Shown here piece by piece: positions 1 through 8,820 of a stretch of 36,362 bases of DNA. This stretch comes from Candidatus Zixiibacteriota bacterium. GTDB lineage: Bacteria > Zixibacteria > MSB-5A5 > WJJR01. The position numbers and the translations under genes are program-made. The DNA is taken from contig JBFMGX010000016.1 in NCBI GenBank assembly GCA_040752595.1, forward strand, positions 1 to 36,362, read 5' to 3'. The notes below the pieces were generated by a model, which worked only from the letters and a program-made list of their open reading frames with translations, ran no database searches and was not told where the DNA came from. Position 1 is the first letter of the stretch. The number at the start of each line of letters is the position of its first letter.

Positions 1-116
1 CTCAGCGGCGTCCCATGATCCTCGTCCATACATCCGTCCTCCGTCCCCTAATCTGGCCCGGAGAACCGACGCAAACCATCAACTTTTAGATGCTAAATCT
101 GTCCGACTGGAGCTGA

Positions 117-1559
117 AACAGGACAATTGTACACAACGCGATCTGGCCTCCGGACAATGCTCCCTTTAGACTCTACCTTAATGACCCGCCCTCAGCGGTT
201 AAGATTCATGACTCGGCCAACGTCTCGGCCTACCCGATGTTCGCCGATGACTCACTCTACCATCTGCAAGCAGGCAGCCCGCTGATCAATGCGGGTGATC
301 CGGCACTCTTGGATGTCGATAGTTCTCGCTCAGATGTGGGTTGGACGGGGGGACCGGGAGGGATCTCCTACGAGTACCTTGACTTGCCACCCCTGCTGCC
401 GGAGTCGCTCACGGCAACAGGTCGGGACACCGTGCTCACCGTCCGGTGGTTGTCGCGGCCCGAGGCCGATTTGGCGGCATACCGGCTGTATCGAGGATTC
501 CATGCGGGCTTCTGGGCACCGGGGCTGCCACCAACTTCCGTAATTGCCCCCAGTGTCTCCGATACTCTCATGCACTTATCCCGGACACAGGACTCTCTCT
601 ACATCGTGGTCACGGCGTTTGACACGAGCGGACACGAGAGCGAACCGTCGTCAGAGGCGGAGTACATCATCAGTGAACATCCGCTGGGGCACGCGCCGCA
701 GTGGAGGCCGGTCGCCGCCGCACAAGTGAAGGCCAGAGACTCGCTGACGCTTATTGTCCAAGCGAGCGATCCCGACGGTGATTCGCTGGCGCTCACAGCG
801 ATTGACTTGCCGGCGAATGCGAGCTTCATCGATCACGGTGATGGGACAGGGGAATTCGGGTGGCGCCCACCGGAGGCGCAGATCGGCGAGCACGACGTCC
901 GTCTGGTCGTGTCGGATGGATTCTTGACGGACACGCTGGACTTTGCGATCACGGTCCGTCCCGCCAATCGAGCTCCTGTGTGGTCGGCAATTGAGCCGCA
1001 GGTCGTGCAGGAATGCGAGACGTTGAAAGTGCGCGTGGTTGCCACTGATGCCGATGGGGATTCACTGGAGTTGCGTGCGAATCCACTGCCGCCGCATGCC
1101 GTGTTCACAGATTCGGGGAACGGCGTGGGATCTTTGGTCTTCACTCCCGACGCGAGCCAGGCGGGGGGGTACCGGTTCGACGCGTTTGCGTGGGACGGCG
1201 AGACCGTGGCCACATTGGTGGTGAGCGTGACCGTGCTGGACGGGACCTGCGCCACGTCAAGTCGGTCGGGCATTCTACGCGTGTATCCCAACCCACTCAA
1301 CAGCACGGGAACGGTGGAGGTGTCAATTCCGGGTGACGCGGGGTCCTCCCAGGCAATCAAGCTCGTGCTGCATGATCTGGTGGGTCGGACAGTTGCGACC
1401 TATGACCAAGGCAGTCTCAGCGGGGGTGTCCACATCCTCGGAATCGATGTCGGCGAATCGACGCTGGGTCGCAATCTGGCCAGCGGCGTCTACTTCCTAC
1501 GGCTGCAAGCCGGATCGCAGACGGTCGGTGACATCGTGAAAGTGGCGGTAATGAGATGA
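117..1559 (+). CDS. C-terminal part of secreted beta-helix / FN3 / Ig-like protein with sorting domain (5' end broken)
   Basis: Cell-surface or secreted protein of the FCB type. The first ATG is at 237, but recognisable sequence starts earlier in the same frame: residues read from 117 (TIVHNAIW, then NVSAYPMFADDSLYHLQAG and SPLINAGDP) match the end of a right-handed beta-helix or choice-of-anchor domain. Next come an FN3-like segment (roughly 50-140 from the ATG), two Ig/cadherin-like repeats with D-DGDSL motifs (roughly 150-330), and a C-terminal secretion domain with VYPNPLNSTG and ASGVYFLRLQ (roughly 345-440). In-frame stops lie at 114-116 (TGA) and 87-89 (TAG), yet the frame is otherwise open back to base 3. 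The gene is therefore probably decayed, or interrupted by sequence error. It is the only convincing plus-strand gene, and its function is unknown. Confidence 0.7.
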   Translation, partial: NRTIVHNAIWPPDNAPFRLYLNDPPSAVKIHDSANVSAYPMFADDSLYHLQAGSPLINAGDPALLDVDSSRSDVGWTGGPGGISYEYLDLPPLLPESLTATGRDTVLTVRWLSRPEADLAAYRLYRGFHAGFWAPGLPPTSVIAPSVSDTLMHLSRTQDSLYIVVTAFDTSGHESEPSSEAEYIISEHPLGHAPQWRPVAAAQVKARDSLTLIVQASDPDGDSLALTAIDLPANASFIDHGDGTGEFGWRPPEAQIGEHDVRLVVSDGFLTDTLDFAITVRPANRAPVWSAIEPQVVQECETLKVRVVATDADGDSLELRANPLPPHAVFTDSGNGVGSLVFTPDASQAGGYRFDAFAWDGETVATLVVSVTVLDGTCATSSRSGILRVYPNPLNSTGTVEVSIPGDAGSSQAIKLVLHDLVGRTVATYDQGSLSGGVHILGIDVGESTLGRNLASGVYFLRLQAGSQTVGDIVKVAVMR

Positions 1560-1569
1560 CCTGTCCGGC

Positions 1570-1899
1570 CTACTCCCCTGCCGTCTGATCAGTGACCCAC
1601 CCCAGATACTCTGGCAAACCCCCGACGATCGGCAACACGATCACCTCGGGGCATTCGTAGGACGACATCGTCTTGATGGTCTTCTCCACCTGTTCGGCCA
1701 GTGTCGCCCGGGTTTTGATGATCAGCAGCGCCTCGTTGCCGGTCTCGACCTTTCCCTGCCAGCGGTAGACAGACAAGACGTTGTCGACGATGTTCACGCA
1801 GGCGGCGCAGCGTTCTTCCACCAGGCGTTGCGCGATGGTTTGTGCCTCGTTGCGTGTGGCGCAGGTGGTGAGGATGACGATGAATTGGGGATCGGTCAT
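1570..1899 (-). CDS. cutA: CutA divalent-cation tolerance protein
   Basis: Small trimeric cytoplasmic protein of the CutA1 family, linked to divalent metal (copper) tolerance and structurally like PII proteins; the biochemical role is poorly defined. The 109-residue length is typical. Family signatures seen are CAACVNIV at 31-38, YRWQGKVE at 45-52 and YECPEVIVLP at 81-90, with a tryptophan at 101. It is the last gene of a minus-strand run coming from ilvE. It ends 10 bp from the end of the convergent plus-strand surface-protein gene. A palindromic repeat lies 13 bp upstream of its start. No paired metal-transport gene is visible. Confidence 0.95.
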   Translation of the reverse strand: MTDPQFIVILTTCATRNEAQTIAQRLVEERCAACVNIVDNVLSVYRWQGKVETGNEALLIIKTRATLAEQVEKTIKTMSSYECPEVIVLPIVGGLPEYLGWVTDQTAGE

Positions 1900-1911
1900 T
1901 TCGGAATCAAC

Positions 1912-1960
1912 TGTAGGGGCGACCCGTTAGGTCACCCGCGGGCACGGCACGCCGTGCCCC
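1912..1960 (+). repeat. Composite palindromic element, GTAGG-headed
   Basis: It begins with TGTAGGGGCGACCCG and a second arm GGTCACCCGC, followed by an inner hairpin GGGCACGG-CACG-CCGTGCCC at 1940-1959. It fills the gap between cutA and the thiamine-binding gene. The head TGTAGGGGCG is shared with the repeats around the first RAYT (21610-22228), though the body differs. Confidence 0.65.
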
Positions 1961-1970
1961 TTGACCGAAT

Positions 1971-2276
1971 TCACGTTTGCACCGGACGACCGATGGCCAT
2001 TTCGATCGACGCGATCTTGGCACGGATGCGGCCGAGATCATCGCCGCGGTCATCGATCAGAATCTTCGAGGTTACGCGGCGATGCGATGAACGCATCTTC
2101 ATATGACACGCCTTGAGCAGATCGAAGACCTGATCCGGTGTGCCCTCGAAGATCGTCCCCATCGCGGTCAGTTGGTATTCCAGACCGCTGTCAGCGATGA
2201 GTTGGACGATCTCGGCGACCGGTTTCGAGACCGATTCACCCTCGCCCAACGGCGAGATGGAGAAGAAGGCGAGCAT
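1971..2276 (-). CDS. MTH1187 family thiamine-binding protein
   Basis: Small cytoplasmic protein of the MTH1187/YkoF-like family (formerly DUF77), a ferredoxin-like fold whose members bind thiamine or its pyrimidine precursor. The 101 residues include the family pattern GTIFEG about 41-46, followed by the helix with DQVFDLLKACH and the strand SKILIDDRG. The chosen ATG at 2276 gives eight or so residues before the usual beta-1 strand; no strong ribosome binding site is visible (GGCAAAGCC precedes it). It lies between glyA and cutA. The role in thiamine salvage or sequestration is inferred from the family only, since no other thiamine gene is nearby. Confidence 0.85.
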   Translation of the reverse strand: MLAFFSISPLGEGESVSKPVAEIVQLIADSGLEYQLTAMGTIFEGTPDQVFDLLKACHMKMRSSHRRVTSKILIDDRGDDLGRIRAKIASIEMAIGRPVQT

Positions 2277-2313
2277 GGCTTTGCCTTTGACGGCAATCCC
2301 GTGATCTCATTGC

Positions 2314-2364
2314 GTCAGGAGCGCGGTTCGACCGAGCTCACCGCAGGCAGGGCTCCTGACCTAC
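2314..2364 (-). repeat. GTCAGGAGC palindrome, copy 1 (GTAGG-headed on minus strand)
   Basis: Arms GTCAGGAGC (2314-2322) and GCTCCTGAC (2352-2360), then CTAC, so the minus strand reads GTAGGTCAGGAGCCC. A tighter copy with the same 3' half, GGGCTCCTGACCTAC, is at 34009-34035. It sits in the 239-bp gap between glyA and the thiamine-binding gene. Confidence 0.6.
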
Positions 2365-2390
2365 GTTGCTACACGAGCACACATCACACT

Positions 2391-2472
2391 CTGTCATGCC
2401 GAGCGGAGCGAGGCATCTGCTGTTGTCACCCTATGCGGGGAAAGCAGATCCCTCGCTCCGCTCGGGATGACA
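2391..2472. repeat. Large imperfect inverted repeat (GAGCGGAGCGAGG family), copy 1
   Basis: The left arm at 2391-2421 begins CTGTCATGCCGAGCGG and contains GGAGCGAGGCATCTGCT. The right arm at 2442-2472 is its near-complement (AGCAGATCCCTCGCTCC, ending GGATGACAG). The loop is about 20 bp. The same architecture, with diverged arms, recurs at 24507-24587. It could fold as a long hairpin in the transcript downstream of glyA. No transposase is linked to it here. Confidence 0.75.
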
Positions 2473-2515
2473 GGCGGTGGCCGGACATTCGGGTGGCTGC
2501 CCGTTCACGGCGCCG

Positions 2516-3760
2516 CTACAAGCGCGACTGGTACAGTGGGTAGCGCTTGCACAAGGCCAGCACTTCATCGGCGATCGACTTTTCGACCTCCGCATTGCCC
2601 AAGTTCTTGATGATCCGGTCGATCATGTCGGCGATCTGTTCCATCTCCTTTTCCTTCATGCCGCGCGTGGTGACCGCCGGAGTGCCGATGCGAATCCCGG
2701 AGGTGACCAGCGGTTTCTGCGGGTCGAAGGGGACAGCGTTCTTGTTCACGGTGATCTGGGCGCGGTCGAGCGCCTCCTGCACCGCCTTCCCGGTGGTACC
2801 GGTTCCCACAAAGGACACGAGCATCAGATGCGTGTCGGTACCGCCGGAGACGATGTGGTGACCGTGCGTTCTCAGCCGCGCCGCCATCGCCTGCGCATTG
2901 GCGACAATCTGCCGCTGATAGTCCTTGAAGTCGGGCGCGAGCGCCTCTTTGAAGGCAACCGCCTTGGCGGCGATCACATGCATGAGCGGTCCGCCCTGAA
3001 TGCCCGGCATGACCATGCGGTCGAGCTCTTTGGCGTACTTTTCCTTGCACATCACCATGCCGCCGCGTGGACCACGGAGCGTCTTGTGCGTGGTGGTGGT
3101 CACGAAATCGGCAAACGGCACCGGCGAGGGATGCAGACCGGCGACGATCAGTCCGGCGATGTGGGCGATATCGACCATCAGATAGGCGCCGCAGGCATCG
3201 GCCGCCTCACGAAACCGCGCGAAGTCGAGTGTGCGCGGGTACGCCGAGGCGCCGGCGACGACCATCTTCGGCTTGACCTCGCGCGCCTGCGCGACGAGCG
3301 CATCGTAGTCGATGGTCTCGGTTTCGCGGGACACGCCGTAATCGTGCACCTCGAAGAGGAATCCGGAAAAGTTCAGCGCCATGCCGTGCGTCAGATGCCC
3401 GCCATCGGACAGTTTCAGGCCGAGGATGCGGTCACCCGGCTTGAGCACGGTCAGGTAGGCCGCCATGTTGGCCTGCGAGCCGGAATGCGGCTGAACATTG
3501 GCATGGTCGCAGCCAAACAACTGCTTGGCCCGGTCGCGCGCCAGGTTCTCGGCGACGTCAACATACTCGCAGCCGCCATAGTAGCGCCGTCCGGGATACC
3601 CCTCGGCGTACTTGTTGGTCATCACGCCGCCGAGCGCTTCGAGCACCGCCTCGGACACAAAGTTCTCCGAGGCGATCAACTCCAGCTTCTCGGCCTGGCG
3701 GTGTGTCTCGCCGATGACGGCAGCGTACAGTTCCGGGTCAGCCTGCGACAGCGCACTCAT
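2516..3760 (-). CDS. glyA: Serine hydroxymethyltransferase
   Basis: PLP enzyme converting serine and tetrahydrofolate to glycine and 5,10-methylene-THF, in the cytosol. The 414 residues match the bacterial family. Visible motifs are the N-terminal LIASENFVS (28-36), [15 protein letters not shown] (49-63), HSGSQAN (92-98), DIAHIAGL (197-204), and [14 protein letters not shown] with the Schiff-base lysine at 226. The ATG at 3760 is preceded by AAGGACG at normal spacing. It follows rpiB by 44 bp, most of it a palindrome, and is probably co-transcribed with ilvE and rpiB. Its TAG stop is followed on the minus strand by CGGCGCCG, a small palindrome. Confidence 0.98.
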   Translation of the reverse strand: MSALSQADPELYAAVIGETHRQAEKLELIASENFVSEAVLEALGGVMTNKYAEGYPGRRYYGGCEYVDVAENLARDRAKQLFGCDHANVQPHSGSQANMAAYLTVLKPGDRILGLKLSDGGHLTHGMALNFSGFLFEVHDYGVSRETETIDYDALVAQAREVKPKMVVAGASAYPRTLDFARFREAADACGAYLMVDIAHIAGLIVAGLHPSPVPFADFVTTTTHKTLRGPRGGMVMCKEKYAKELDRMVMPGIQGGPLMHVIAAKAVAFKEALAPDFKDYQRQIVANAQAMAARLRTHGHHIVSGGTDTHLMLVSFVGTGTTGKAVQEALDRAQITVNKNAVPFDPQKPLVTSGIRIGTPAVTTRGMKEKEMEQIADMIDRIIKNLGNAEVEKSIADEVLALCKRYPLYQSRL

Positions 3761-3787
3761 GATGTTCGTCCTTGTTGACTTCTGGAC

Positions 3788-3808
3788 GGCGGCCCAAGGC
3801 CGCCCTAC
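3788..3808 (-). repeat. GTAGGGCGGCC palindrome at the rpiB stop codon
   Basis: On the minus strand it reads GTAGG-GCGGCC-TTG-GGCCGCC: a perfect 7-bp stem GGCGGCC/GGCCGCC with a 3-nt loop, preceded by the GTAGG head. The TAG within the head is the stop codon of rpiB (3805-3807). Confidence 0.75.
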
Positions 3809-4269
3809 GAATCCCTCGAAGGCTGATGCGGGCCGGATTCGACAGCGGACATCTTGTCCAATCGCGCCTGATGACGCCCTCCCTCGAACGGTGTCTTCAG
3901 GAACTCGGCGACAATCAGATCGGCATCGGCCGGGGCGACATACTTGGCGGCCAGTGTCAGCACATTGGCATTATTGTGCGCCCGCGCCAGATGGGCCATG
4001 TCCGGATTCAGGGCCAAGGCGGCGCGGACGCCGGCGACTTTGTTGGCGACCATGTTCATGCCATTGCCGGTCCAACACACGGTGACGCCGAGATCGGCCT
4101 GTCCCGATGCCACCGCTTCGGCGACCGGGCGACCGAAATCGGGATAGTCGGCCGGCGCCTCCGAATGAGTGCCGAAGTCCCGGACGACAACGCCGGATTT
4201 CTCCAGCGCGGTTTTGATCGCTTCCTTCAGAGGGAAGCCGCGGTGGTCGGCGCCGAGGGCGACTTTCAT
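3805..4269 (-). CDS. rpiB: Ribose-5-phosphate isomerase B
   Basis: Interconverts ribose 5-phosphate and ribulose 5-phosphate in the non-oxidative pentose phosphate pathway. It has 154 residues, with ADHRG at 7-11, the catalytic cysteine at 65 in [13 protein letters not shown] (most family members have CGTG; tryptophan after the cysteine is a tolerated variant), RAALALNPD at 82-90 and the catalytic histidine at 98 in RAHNNANVL. The start at 4269 lies 4 bp after the ilvE stop, so the two are translationally close. The last residues (SRDS) run into a palindromic repeat that supplies the TAG stop, so the C-terminal tail may have been reset by repeat insertion. Confidence 0.96.
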   Translation of the reverse strand: MKVALGADHRGFPLKEAIKTALEKSGVVVRDFGTHSEAPADYPDFGRPVAEAVASGQADLGVTVCWTGNGMNMVANKVAGVRAALALNPDMAHLARAHNNANVLTLAAKYVAPADADLIVAEFLKTPFEGGRHQARLDKMSAVESGPHQPSRDS

Positions 4270-4273
4270 GGCT

Positions 4274-5221
4274 CTACCGGACCAGGCTCGGCGCCCGAGA
4301 AGGAATCGGTGTCAGCCAGTTGTAGCGATCCGGAGCTTCGCCGCTCAGAATGGCGAAGAACCGCTCCTGCAGTTGCCGTGTGATCGGACCACGACGGCCG
4401 CTGCCGACCTGCACCTTGTCAACCGAGGCAATCGGCGTGATCTCCGCCGCCGAGCCGGTGAAGAAGGCCTCATCGCAGACATAGAGCGCCTCGCGCGGGA
4501 TTTCCTCCTCGATCACCTTGATGCGCAGTTCGTCGGCCAAAGCAATGACGCTGTTGCGCGTGATGCCGGGGAGAATCGACGATCCGAAGGGCGGTGTGAT
4601 CAAGACGCTATTCTGCACGATGAAGATGTTCTCGCCAGACCCCTCGGAGACGTGGCCGCTGGCGTCGAGAGCAATCCCCTCCACGTAGCCGTGCGCGAGC
4701 GCCTCCAGCTTGATCAACTGCGAGTTCATATAGTTGGCGCCCGACTTGGCCATCGCGGGAAAGGTGTTCGGCGCCATCCGATTCCATGAGGAGACGCAGA
4801 CATCGACGCCGCGCTCGAGGGCCTCGGGACCGAGGTATTTGCCCCACTTCCAGGCCGCGATCGCCACATCCACAGGACAACCGGCGGGATTGACGCCCAA
4901 TTCCCGATAGCCGCGATAGGCAATCGGACGGATGTAGCATTCGTCGAGCCGGTTGAGCGCGATCAACTCCAACGTCGCGGCATTGAGGTCCTGCGGCGTG
5001 TACGGAATCTCCATGCGGTAGATCTTGGCGGAATTGAACAACCGTCGCGTGTGCTCCTGCAAGCGGAAGACCGCGGGGCCGCGTTGCGTCTTGTAGCAGC
5101 GGAGTCCCTCGAAGACCGACGACCCATAGTGCACGACGTGTGACAACACGTGGATCTTGGCATCGTCCCAATCGACGAACCGACCATTCATCCAAATCTT
5201 GTCGACTTTCTCCAACGGCAT
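4274..5221 (-). CDS. ilvE: Branched-chain amino acid aminotransferase
   Basis: Class IV PLP aminotransferase, reversibly transaminating Leu/Ile/Val with 2-oxoglutarate. It has 315 residues, with [13 protein letters not shown] (31-43), the Schiff-base lysine at 159 in [10 protein letters not shown], and the phosphate-binding SEGSGENIF (192-200). The ATG at 5221 has a good GGGAGG ribosome binding site. It heads the ilvE-rpiB-glyA run and has a candidate promoter upstream. Next to a large acyl-CoA degradation block it may work mainly in catabolism, although the enzyme itself is reversible and also serves biosynthesis. Confidence 0.96.
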   Translation of the reverse strand: MPLEKVDKIWMNGRFVDWDDAKIHVLSHVVHYGSSVFEGLRCYKTQRGPAVFRLQEHTRRLFNSAKIYRMEIPYTPQDLNAATLELIALNRLDECYIRPIAYRGYRELGVNPAGCPVDVAIAAWKWGKYLGPEALERGVDVCVSSWNRMAPNTFPAMAKSGANYMNSQLIKLEALAHGYVEGIALDASGHVSEGSGENIFIVQNSVLITPPFGSSILPGITRNSVIALADELRIKVIEEEIPREALYVCDEAFFTGSAAEITPIASVDKVQVGSGRRGPITRQLQERFFAILSGEAPDRYNWLTPIPSRAPSLVR

Positions 5222-5295
5222 GGCGGCCTCCCGAACCTACAACGCGATGATCCCTCTGGCTGACGGCGCGTAACGCGACGACTCCCCCGTAGGGT

Positions 5296-5324
5296 AGTAT
5301 GGTACGACGTTCCGGGGAAAACAA
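5296..5324 (-). promoter_or_regulatory. Candidate sigma-70 promoter for ilvE
   Basis: On the minus strand TTGTTT (5319-5324) and CATACT (5296-5301) are 17 bp apart, placing a start site near 5288, about 65 bp before the ilvE ATG. The match to consensus is modest. The 168-bp gap 5222-5389 holds nothing else that could be recognised, apart from a short CCGACC...GGGTCG inverted repeat. Confidence 0.3.
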
Positions 5325-5389
5325 CCGACCTCTTAGGGTCGTGCGGACACGGGGCTGTCAAAAACACACCCGCACAGAGGCCGCGACGG

Positions 5390-6541
5390 TCACACGACGG
5401 AAGCGAATTCTCGAAGAATGTATCGCGAGATGACGATGCGCTGGATTTCGGAGGTACCCTCGCCGATCTCGCAGAGCTTGACGTCACGGAATTGTCGCTC
5501 CACACGGCCTGCGGACATGTATCCGGCTCCTCCCAGAACCTGGATCGCCTGGTAGGTGCAGAAACGACCGACCTCAGAGGCGTAGAGTTTGGCCATGGCC
5601 GACTGGCGGGCAAAGGGCGCGCCCTTGTCCTTCAGATACGCCGCATTGTAGACCAGGTGACGGGCCGCTTCGATTTGCGTCCCCATGTCGGCGAGTTTCC
5701 ATTGCACCGCCTGGAACTCGGCGATCGCCTGGCCGAATTGCTTGCGCTTCGCGGCGTATCGAACGGCCGTCTCATAGGCCCCCTGCGCCAAACCCAGCGC
5801 CATGGCACCGATCGAGATGCGTCCCCCATCGAGGGTCTTCATGAATTGCCGGAATCCCTCCCCCTCGGGACCGAGCATTGCGTCGGCCGGGAGGCGCATA
5901 TTGTCAAAATGGAGCGTGGCGGTGTCGGAGCCGCGCAGGCCCATCTTGTTCTCCTTCTTGCCGACCGAGAACCCAGGCGTGTCCTTGTGAAACAGAAACG
6001 AGGAGATTCCTTTGGTTCCTCGACCCGGTTGGGTGACCGCGGTCGCAATGATCCACTCGGCCAAATGGGGATTGGTGATGAAGCACTTCGAGCCGTTGAT
6101 CACCCAGCCGTCGCCCTCGCGCACCGCGGTCGTCTTTGTGCCGCCGGCATCGGACCCGGCCTCGGGCTCGGTCAGACCAAAGCTGATGATGTGGCCGTGG
6201 GTGACAGTTCCGGGAAGTACGGCATGGCGCTGCGCTTCTGTACCGAAGAGCCAGACCGGATACACCCCCAGCGAGTTGGCGGCCGCCACGGTGATTCCGG
6301 TCGACCCGCACATGCGGGACAGTTCCTCGACCGCGACGACGTAACGCAACGTATCGATCCCGGGGCCGCCGTACTCGGTCGGGCAGAGCAGACAGAGCAG
6401 TCGCCGTTGACGCAGTTCGGCCAGAAGCTCGGGCTCAAAGACCCCGGCTTCCTCCATGCGATCCCCCGCCGGAGCCACCACGCGCTCGGCGAAATCGCGG
6501 ATTTCGCGACGGTACTCTTCGACTTTGGGGTCCCACCACAT
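5390..6541 (-). CDS. Acyl-CoA dehydrogenase (short/branched-chain type), copy 1
   Basis: FAD enzyme oxidising acyl-CoA to 2-enoyl-CoA and passing electrons to ETF. It has 383 residues, with the N-terminal helical domain 1-115, the FAD-binding signature GLTEPEAGSD near 122-131, the middle beta domain, and the C-terminal helical domain with RKQFGQAIAEFQ. The catalytic glutamate is at 361 in CEIGEGTSEIQR. Glutamate at this site is the arrangement of short-, medium- and branched-chain dehydrogenases rather than isovaleryl-CoA dehydrogenase, whose base sits elsewhere. The ATG at 6541 follows the previous dehydrogenase stop by 5 bp and has an AGGAA site upstream, so the two are an operon pair. The exact substrate cannot be read from sequence. 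Confidence 0.94.
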   Translation of the reverse strand: MWWDPKVEEYRREIRDFAERVVAPAGDRMEEAGVFEPELLAELRQRRLLCLLCPTEYGGPGIDTLRYVVAVEELSRMCGSTGITVAAANSLGVYPVWLFGTEAQRHAVLPGTVTHGHIISFGLTEPEAGSDAGGTKTTAVREGDGWVINGSKCFITNPHLAEWIIATAVTQPGRGTKGISSFLFHKDTPGFSVGKKENKMGLRGSDTATLHFDNMRLPADAMLGPEGEGFRQFMKTLDGGRISIGAMALGLAQGAYETAVRYAAKRKQFGQAIAEFQAVQWKLADMGTQIEAARHLVYNAAYLKDKGAPFARQSAMAKLYASEVGRFCTYQAIQVLGGAGYMSAGRVERQFRDVKLCEIGEGTSEIQRIVISRYILREFASVV

Positions 6542-6546
6542 GGATG

Positions 6547-7692
6547 CTATTCCTCGGCCAGGATGGCGCGCGAAATTACGATCCGTTGTGCCTCCGACGT
6601 CCCCTCGTAGATTTCCGTGATCCGGGCATCGCGGAAGTACCGCTCGACCGCATACTCCTTCATGTAGCCGTAGCCGCCATGGATTTGTACCGCTTCGTTG
6701 GCGACCCAGTTGGCGGCCTCAGAGGCAAAGAGCTTCGCCTCGGCGGCCTCCAGAGTGAAGCGCTCTCCGGTCATGAGCTTGCGGATGGCGCGGTCGAGCA
6801 GCAGGCGCGCCGCATCAAGCTTCACCTTCATGTCGGCGAGCTTGAACCCCACGGCCTGAAACTGCGCGATCGGCTGACCGAATTGCTGGCGCACTTTGGC
6901 GTACTTACGAGCTTCGGCATAGGCCGCCTCGCCGATCCCCAAAGCCTGCGCCGCCACGCCCAATCGTCCATAGTCCAACTGCGACAGGGCGATCTTGAAT
7001 CCCTGCCCTTCGGCGCCCAGACGGTTCGACTTCGGCACGCGGGCATCCGTGAATGACAGTGCCCGCGTGTCGGAGGCCCGGATTCCCAGCTTGTGCTCGG
7101 GCTTGCCGACTTCAAACCCCGGTGTGTCACGGTCCAAGACCACCGCGGTGATCCCGTGCGAGCCGCCCTTGGGATCGGTGCGCGCAAACACGAGAAAGAG
7201 CTTGGCCAGACCCGCCGACGTAATGAACGTCTTTGCCCCGTTCAGGACATAGCAGTCGCCGCCGTCCGTCGCGGCCAACTGGATCGCGGCCGCATCGGTC
7301 CCGGCATCCGGCTCGGTCAGGGCATAAGCACCCAGCTCACCGGCCGCCAAGCGTGGCAGCCACTGCTTCTTCTGTTCCTCGGTGCCGAAACGCGTGATCG
7401 CGCCGGAGACGAGGGTGTTTTGCACCGAGACCATGATCCCCAGCCCGGCGCAGGCACGGGAGAATTCCTCCAGGACCAATGCGTAGGACACGGCGTCGAT
7501 CCCCATCCCGCCGTATTCCTCCGGAATCGTCAGGGCGAAGTACCCCAGTTCCGCCATTTCTTTCAACAGCCCATCGGGAATCCCCTGCGCCTGGTCAAAG
7601 GCCTCGGCGTGGGGATAGAGCCGCTTCTCGGCGAATTCCCGCGCCGTATCGCGCAGGAGTCGCTGTTCTTCGGTCAATAGTGATTCAAACAC
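6547..7692 (-). CDS. Acyl-CoA dehydrogenase (short-chain type), copy 2
   Basis: Paralogue of the neighbouring gene, 381 residues from a GTG start at 7692. That start is preceded by AGGTGA at 5 bp and gives the usual N-terminus FESLLTEEQRLLRDTAREFA. A longer in-frame ATG at 7767 would add 25 residues encoded by a palindromic repeat and is rejected. Visible are ALTEPDAGTDAA (FAD signature), RQQFGQPIAQFQAV and the catalytic glutamate at 363 in EIYEGTSEAQR. Similarity in style to butyryl-CoA dehydrogenase, and the HBD and thiolase genes just upstream, favour C4 acyl-CoA as substrate; this is inference. Confidence 0.94.
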   Translation of the reverse strand: MFESLLTEEQRLLRDTAREFAEKRLYPHAEAFDQAQGIPDGLLKEMAELGYFALTIPEEYGGMGIDAVSYALVLEEFSRACAGLGIMVSVQNTLVSGAITRFGTEEQKKQWLPRLAAGELGAYALTEPDAGTDAAAIQLAATDGGDCYVLNGAKTFITSAGLAKLFLVFARTDPKGGSHGITAVVLDRDTPGFEVGKPEHKLGIRASDTRALSFTDARVPKSNRLGAEGQGFKIALSQLDYGRLGVAAQALGIGEAAYAEARKYAKVRQQFGQPIAQFQAVGFKLADMKVKLDAARLLLDRAIRKLMTGERFTLEAAEAKLFASEAANWVANEAVQIHGGYGYMKEYAVERYFRDARITEIYEGTSEAQRIVISRAILAEE

Positions 7693-7731
7693 GGCAGTCA
7701 CCTCGATGTCTCCGCCATCGGAGTTGATTTG

Positions 7732-7756
7732 GTAGGGTGGGTGCTTTGCACCCACC
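7732..7756 (+). repeat. GTAGGGTGGGTGC palindrome, copy 1
   Basis: Stem GGTGGGTGC / GCACCCACC with loop TTT, preceded by the GTAGG head on the plus strand. The same family occurs at 14216-14240 (minus) and, without the TAG, at 20094-20114. It lies in the 155-bp gap between the GTG-started dehydrogenase and hbd. Confidence 0.75.
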
Positions 7757-7847
7757 TCTTCTTCCACGCCGTCCCAACCGGTGGGTGCGGCTCGACCTCA
7801 CTCGCCACAAGCAGAGCATCCAACCGACATCCTACGTCCACCTCAAG

Positions 7848-8720
7848 TCACGCCGTCGCGGCGTACGAATAGAATCCTCTCCCCGTCTTGCGGCCCAAAT
7901 CACCGGCGTACACCATCTTCCTCAGCAAGGGGCAAGCACGGTACTTCGAATCGCCCAGCCCCTCGTACAAGACGTTCATAATCGCCAGACAGACATCCAG
8001 CCCGATGAAATCGGCGAGCGCCAACGGTCCCATGGGGTGTGCCATGCCGAGCTTCATGACCTCGTCGATCGCCGCCGGTTCCGCCACCCCCTCCATCACA
8101 CAATACATCGCTTCATTGAGCATCGGCATGAGAATGCGATTGGACACAAAACCGGGGTAATCGTTGACTCCCACGCCGGTCTTGCCCAGACGCCCGCAGA
8201 GATCGACAACGATCTCGTAAGTACTCTCGGATGTTTGATGCCCACGGATGATCTCGACCAGCTTCATCACCGGCACCGGGTTCATGAAGTGCATGCCGAT
8301 GAAGCGGTCCGGGTGTTTGGCCGCCGCCGCCAGTCGGGTGATCGGCAGCGACGACGAGTTGGTTGCCACGATCGTGTCATCGCCGCACCAGCCGTTGAGC
8401 GAGCCGATGAGCCGGAGCTTGGCATCGAGATTCTCGGATATGGCCTCGATGATCAGTTGGCAGCCGGCGGTCGCCTTGAGATCCAGCGTGGCGGTGATGC
8501 GCCCCAGGATCGCATCCTTGTCGCCGGCGGGAATGACCTGTTTCTTGATCTGTCGATCCAAATTGCCAGAGATCGTCGCCCGCGCGTTCTGCAGCGCCCC
8601 ATCGACGCTGTCCACCAACACGACGGAAAAACCATGCTGGGCAAAAACGTGCGCGATGCCTCCGCCCATGGTGCCGGCGCCGATAACGCCGACCTTGCGA
8701 ATGTGATCCGATGGTGTCAC
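7848..8720 (-). CDS. hbd: 3-hydroxybutyryl-CoA dehydrogenase
   Basis: NAD(P)-dependent oxidation of 3-hydroxybutyryl-CoA to acetoacetyl-CoA. It has 290 residues, with the Rossmann motif VGVIGAGTMGGGIAHVFA at 10-27, VDSVDGALQ with the acidic residue at the end of beta-2, ATNSSSLPIT, the catalytic HFMNPVPVMKLVEI, and a C-terminal domain with NDYPGFVSNRILMPMLNEA and KTGRGFYSY. The start is GTG at 8720, with AAGGCAGG upstream. It lies between thiolase (100 bp upstream) and an acyl-CoA dehydrogenase, the order expected for a butyryl-CoA/acetoacetyl-CoA interconversion module. The crotonase gene that would complete it is not in the window. Confidence 0.96.
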   Translation of the reverse strand: MTPSDHIRKVGVIGAGTMGGGIAHVFAQHGFSVVLVDSVDGALQNARATISGNLDRQIKKQVIPAGDKDAILGRITATLDLKATAGCQLIIEAISENLDAKLRLIGSLNGWCGDDTIVATNSSSLPITRLAAAAKHPDRFIGMHFMNPVPVMKLVEIIRGHQTSESTYEIVVDLCGRLGKTGVGVNDYPGFVSNRILMPMLNEAMYCVMEGVAEPAAIDEVMKLGMAHPMGPLALADFIGLDVCLAIMNVLYEGLGDSKYRACPLLRKMVYAGDLGRKTGRGFYSYAATA

Positions 8721-8820
8721 TCAAGCCTGCCTTGTGACGTCCGTCACGAGTCCGAGGTGCGGTACGAATGGCAAGGGAAGGAAAGCCCCTTGTGCTCTCT
8801 CATATGGCTCTCAGCAATAC

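Noticed and set aside
4056-4080. Mutant RpiB active site (CW instead of CG)
   Set aside because: Cys65 and the rest of the TGxGM loop are intact; tryptophan after the cysteine seems a natural variant rather than a loss of function.
7693-7767. N-terminal extension of acyl-CoA dehydrogenase copy 2
   Set aside because: The extra 25 residues are encoded by a palindromic repeat and do not resemble the family. The GTG at 7692 has a good ribosome binding site and the normal N-terminus.
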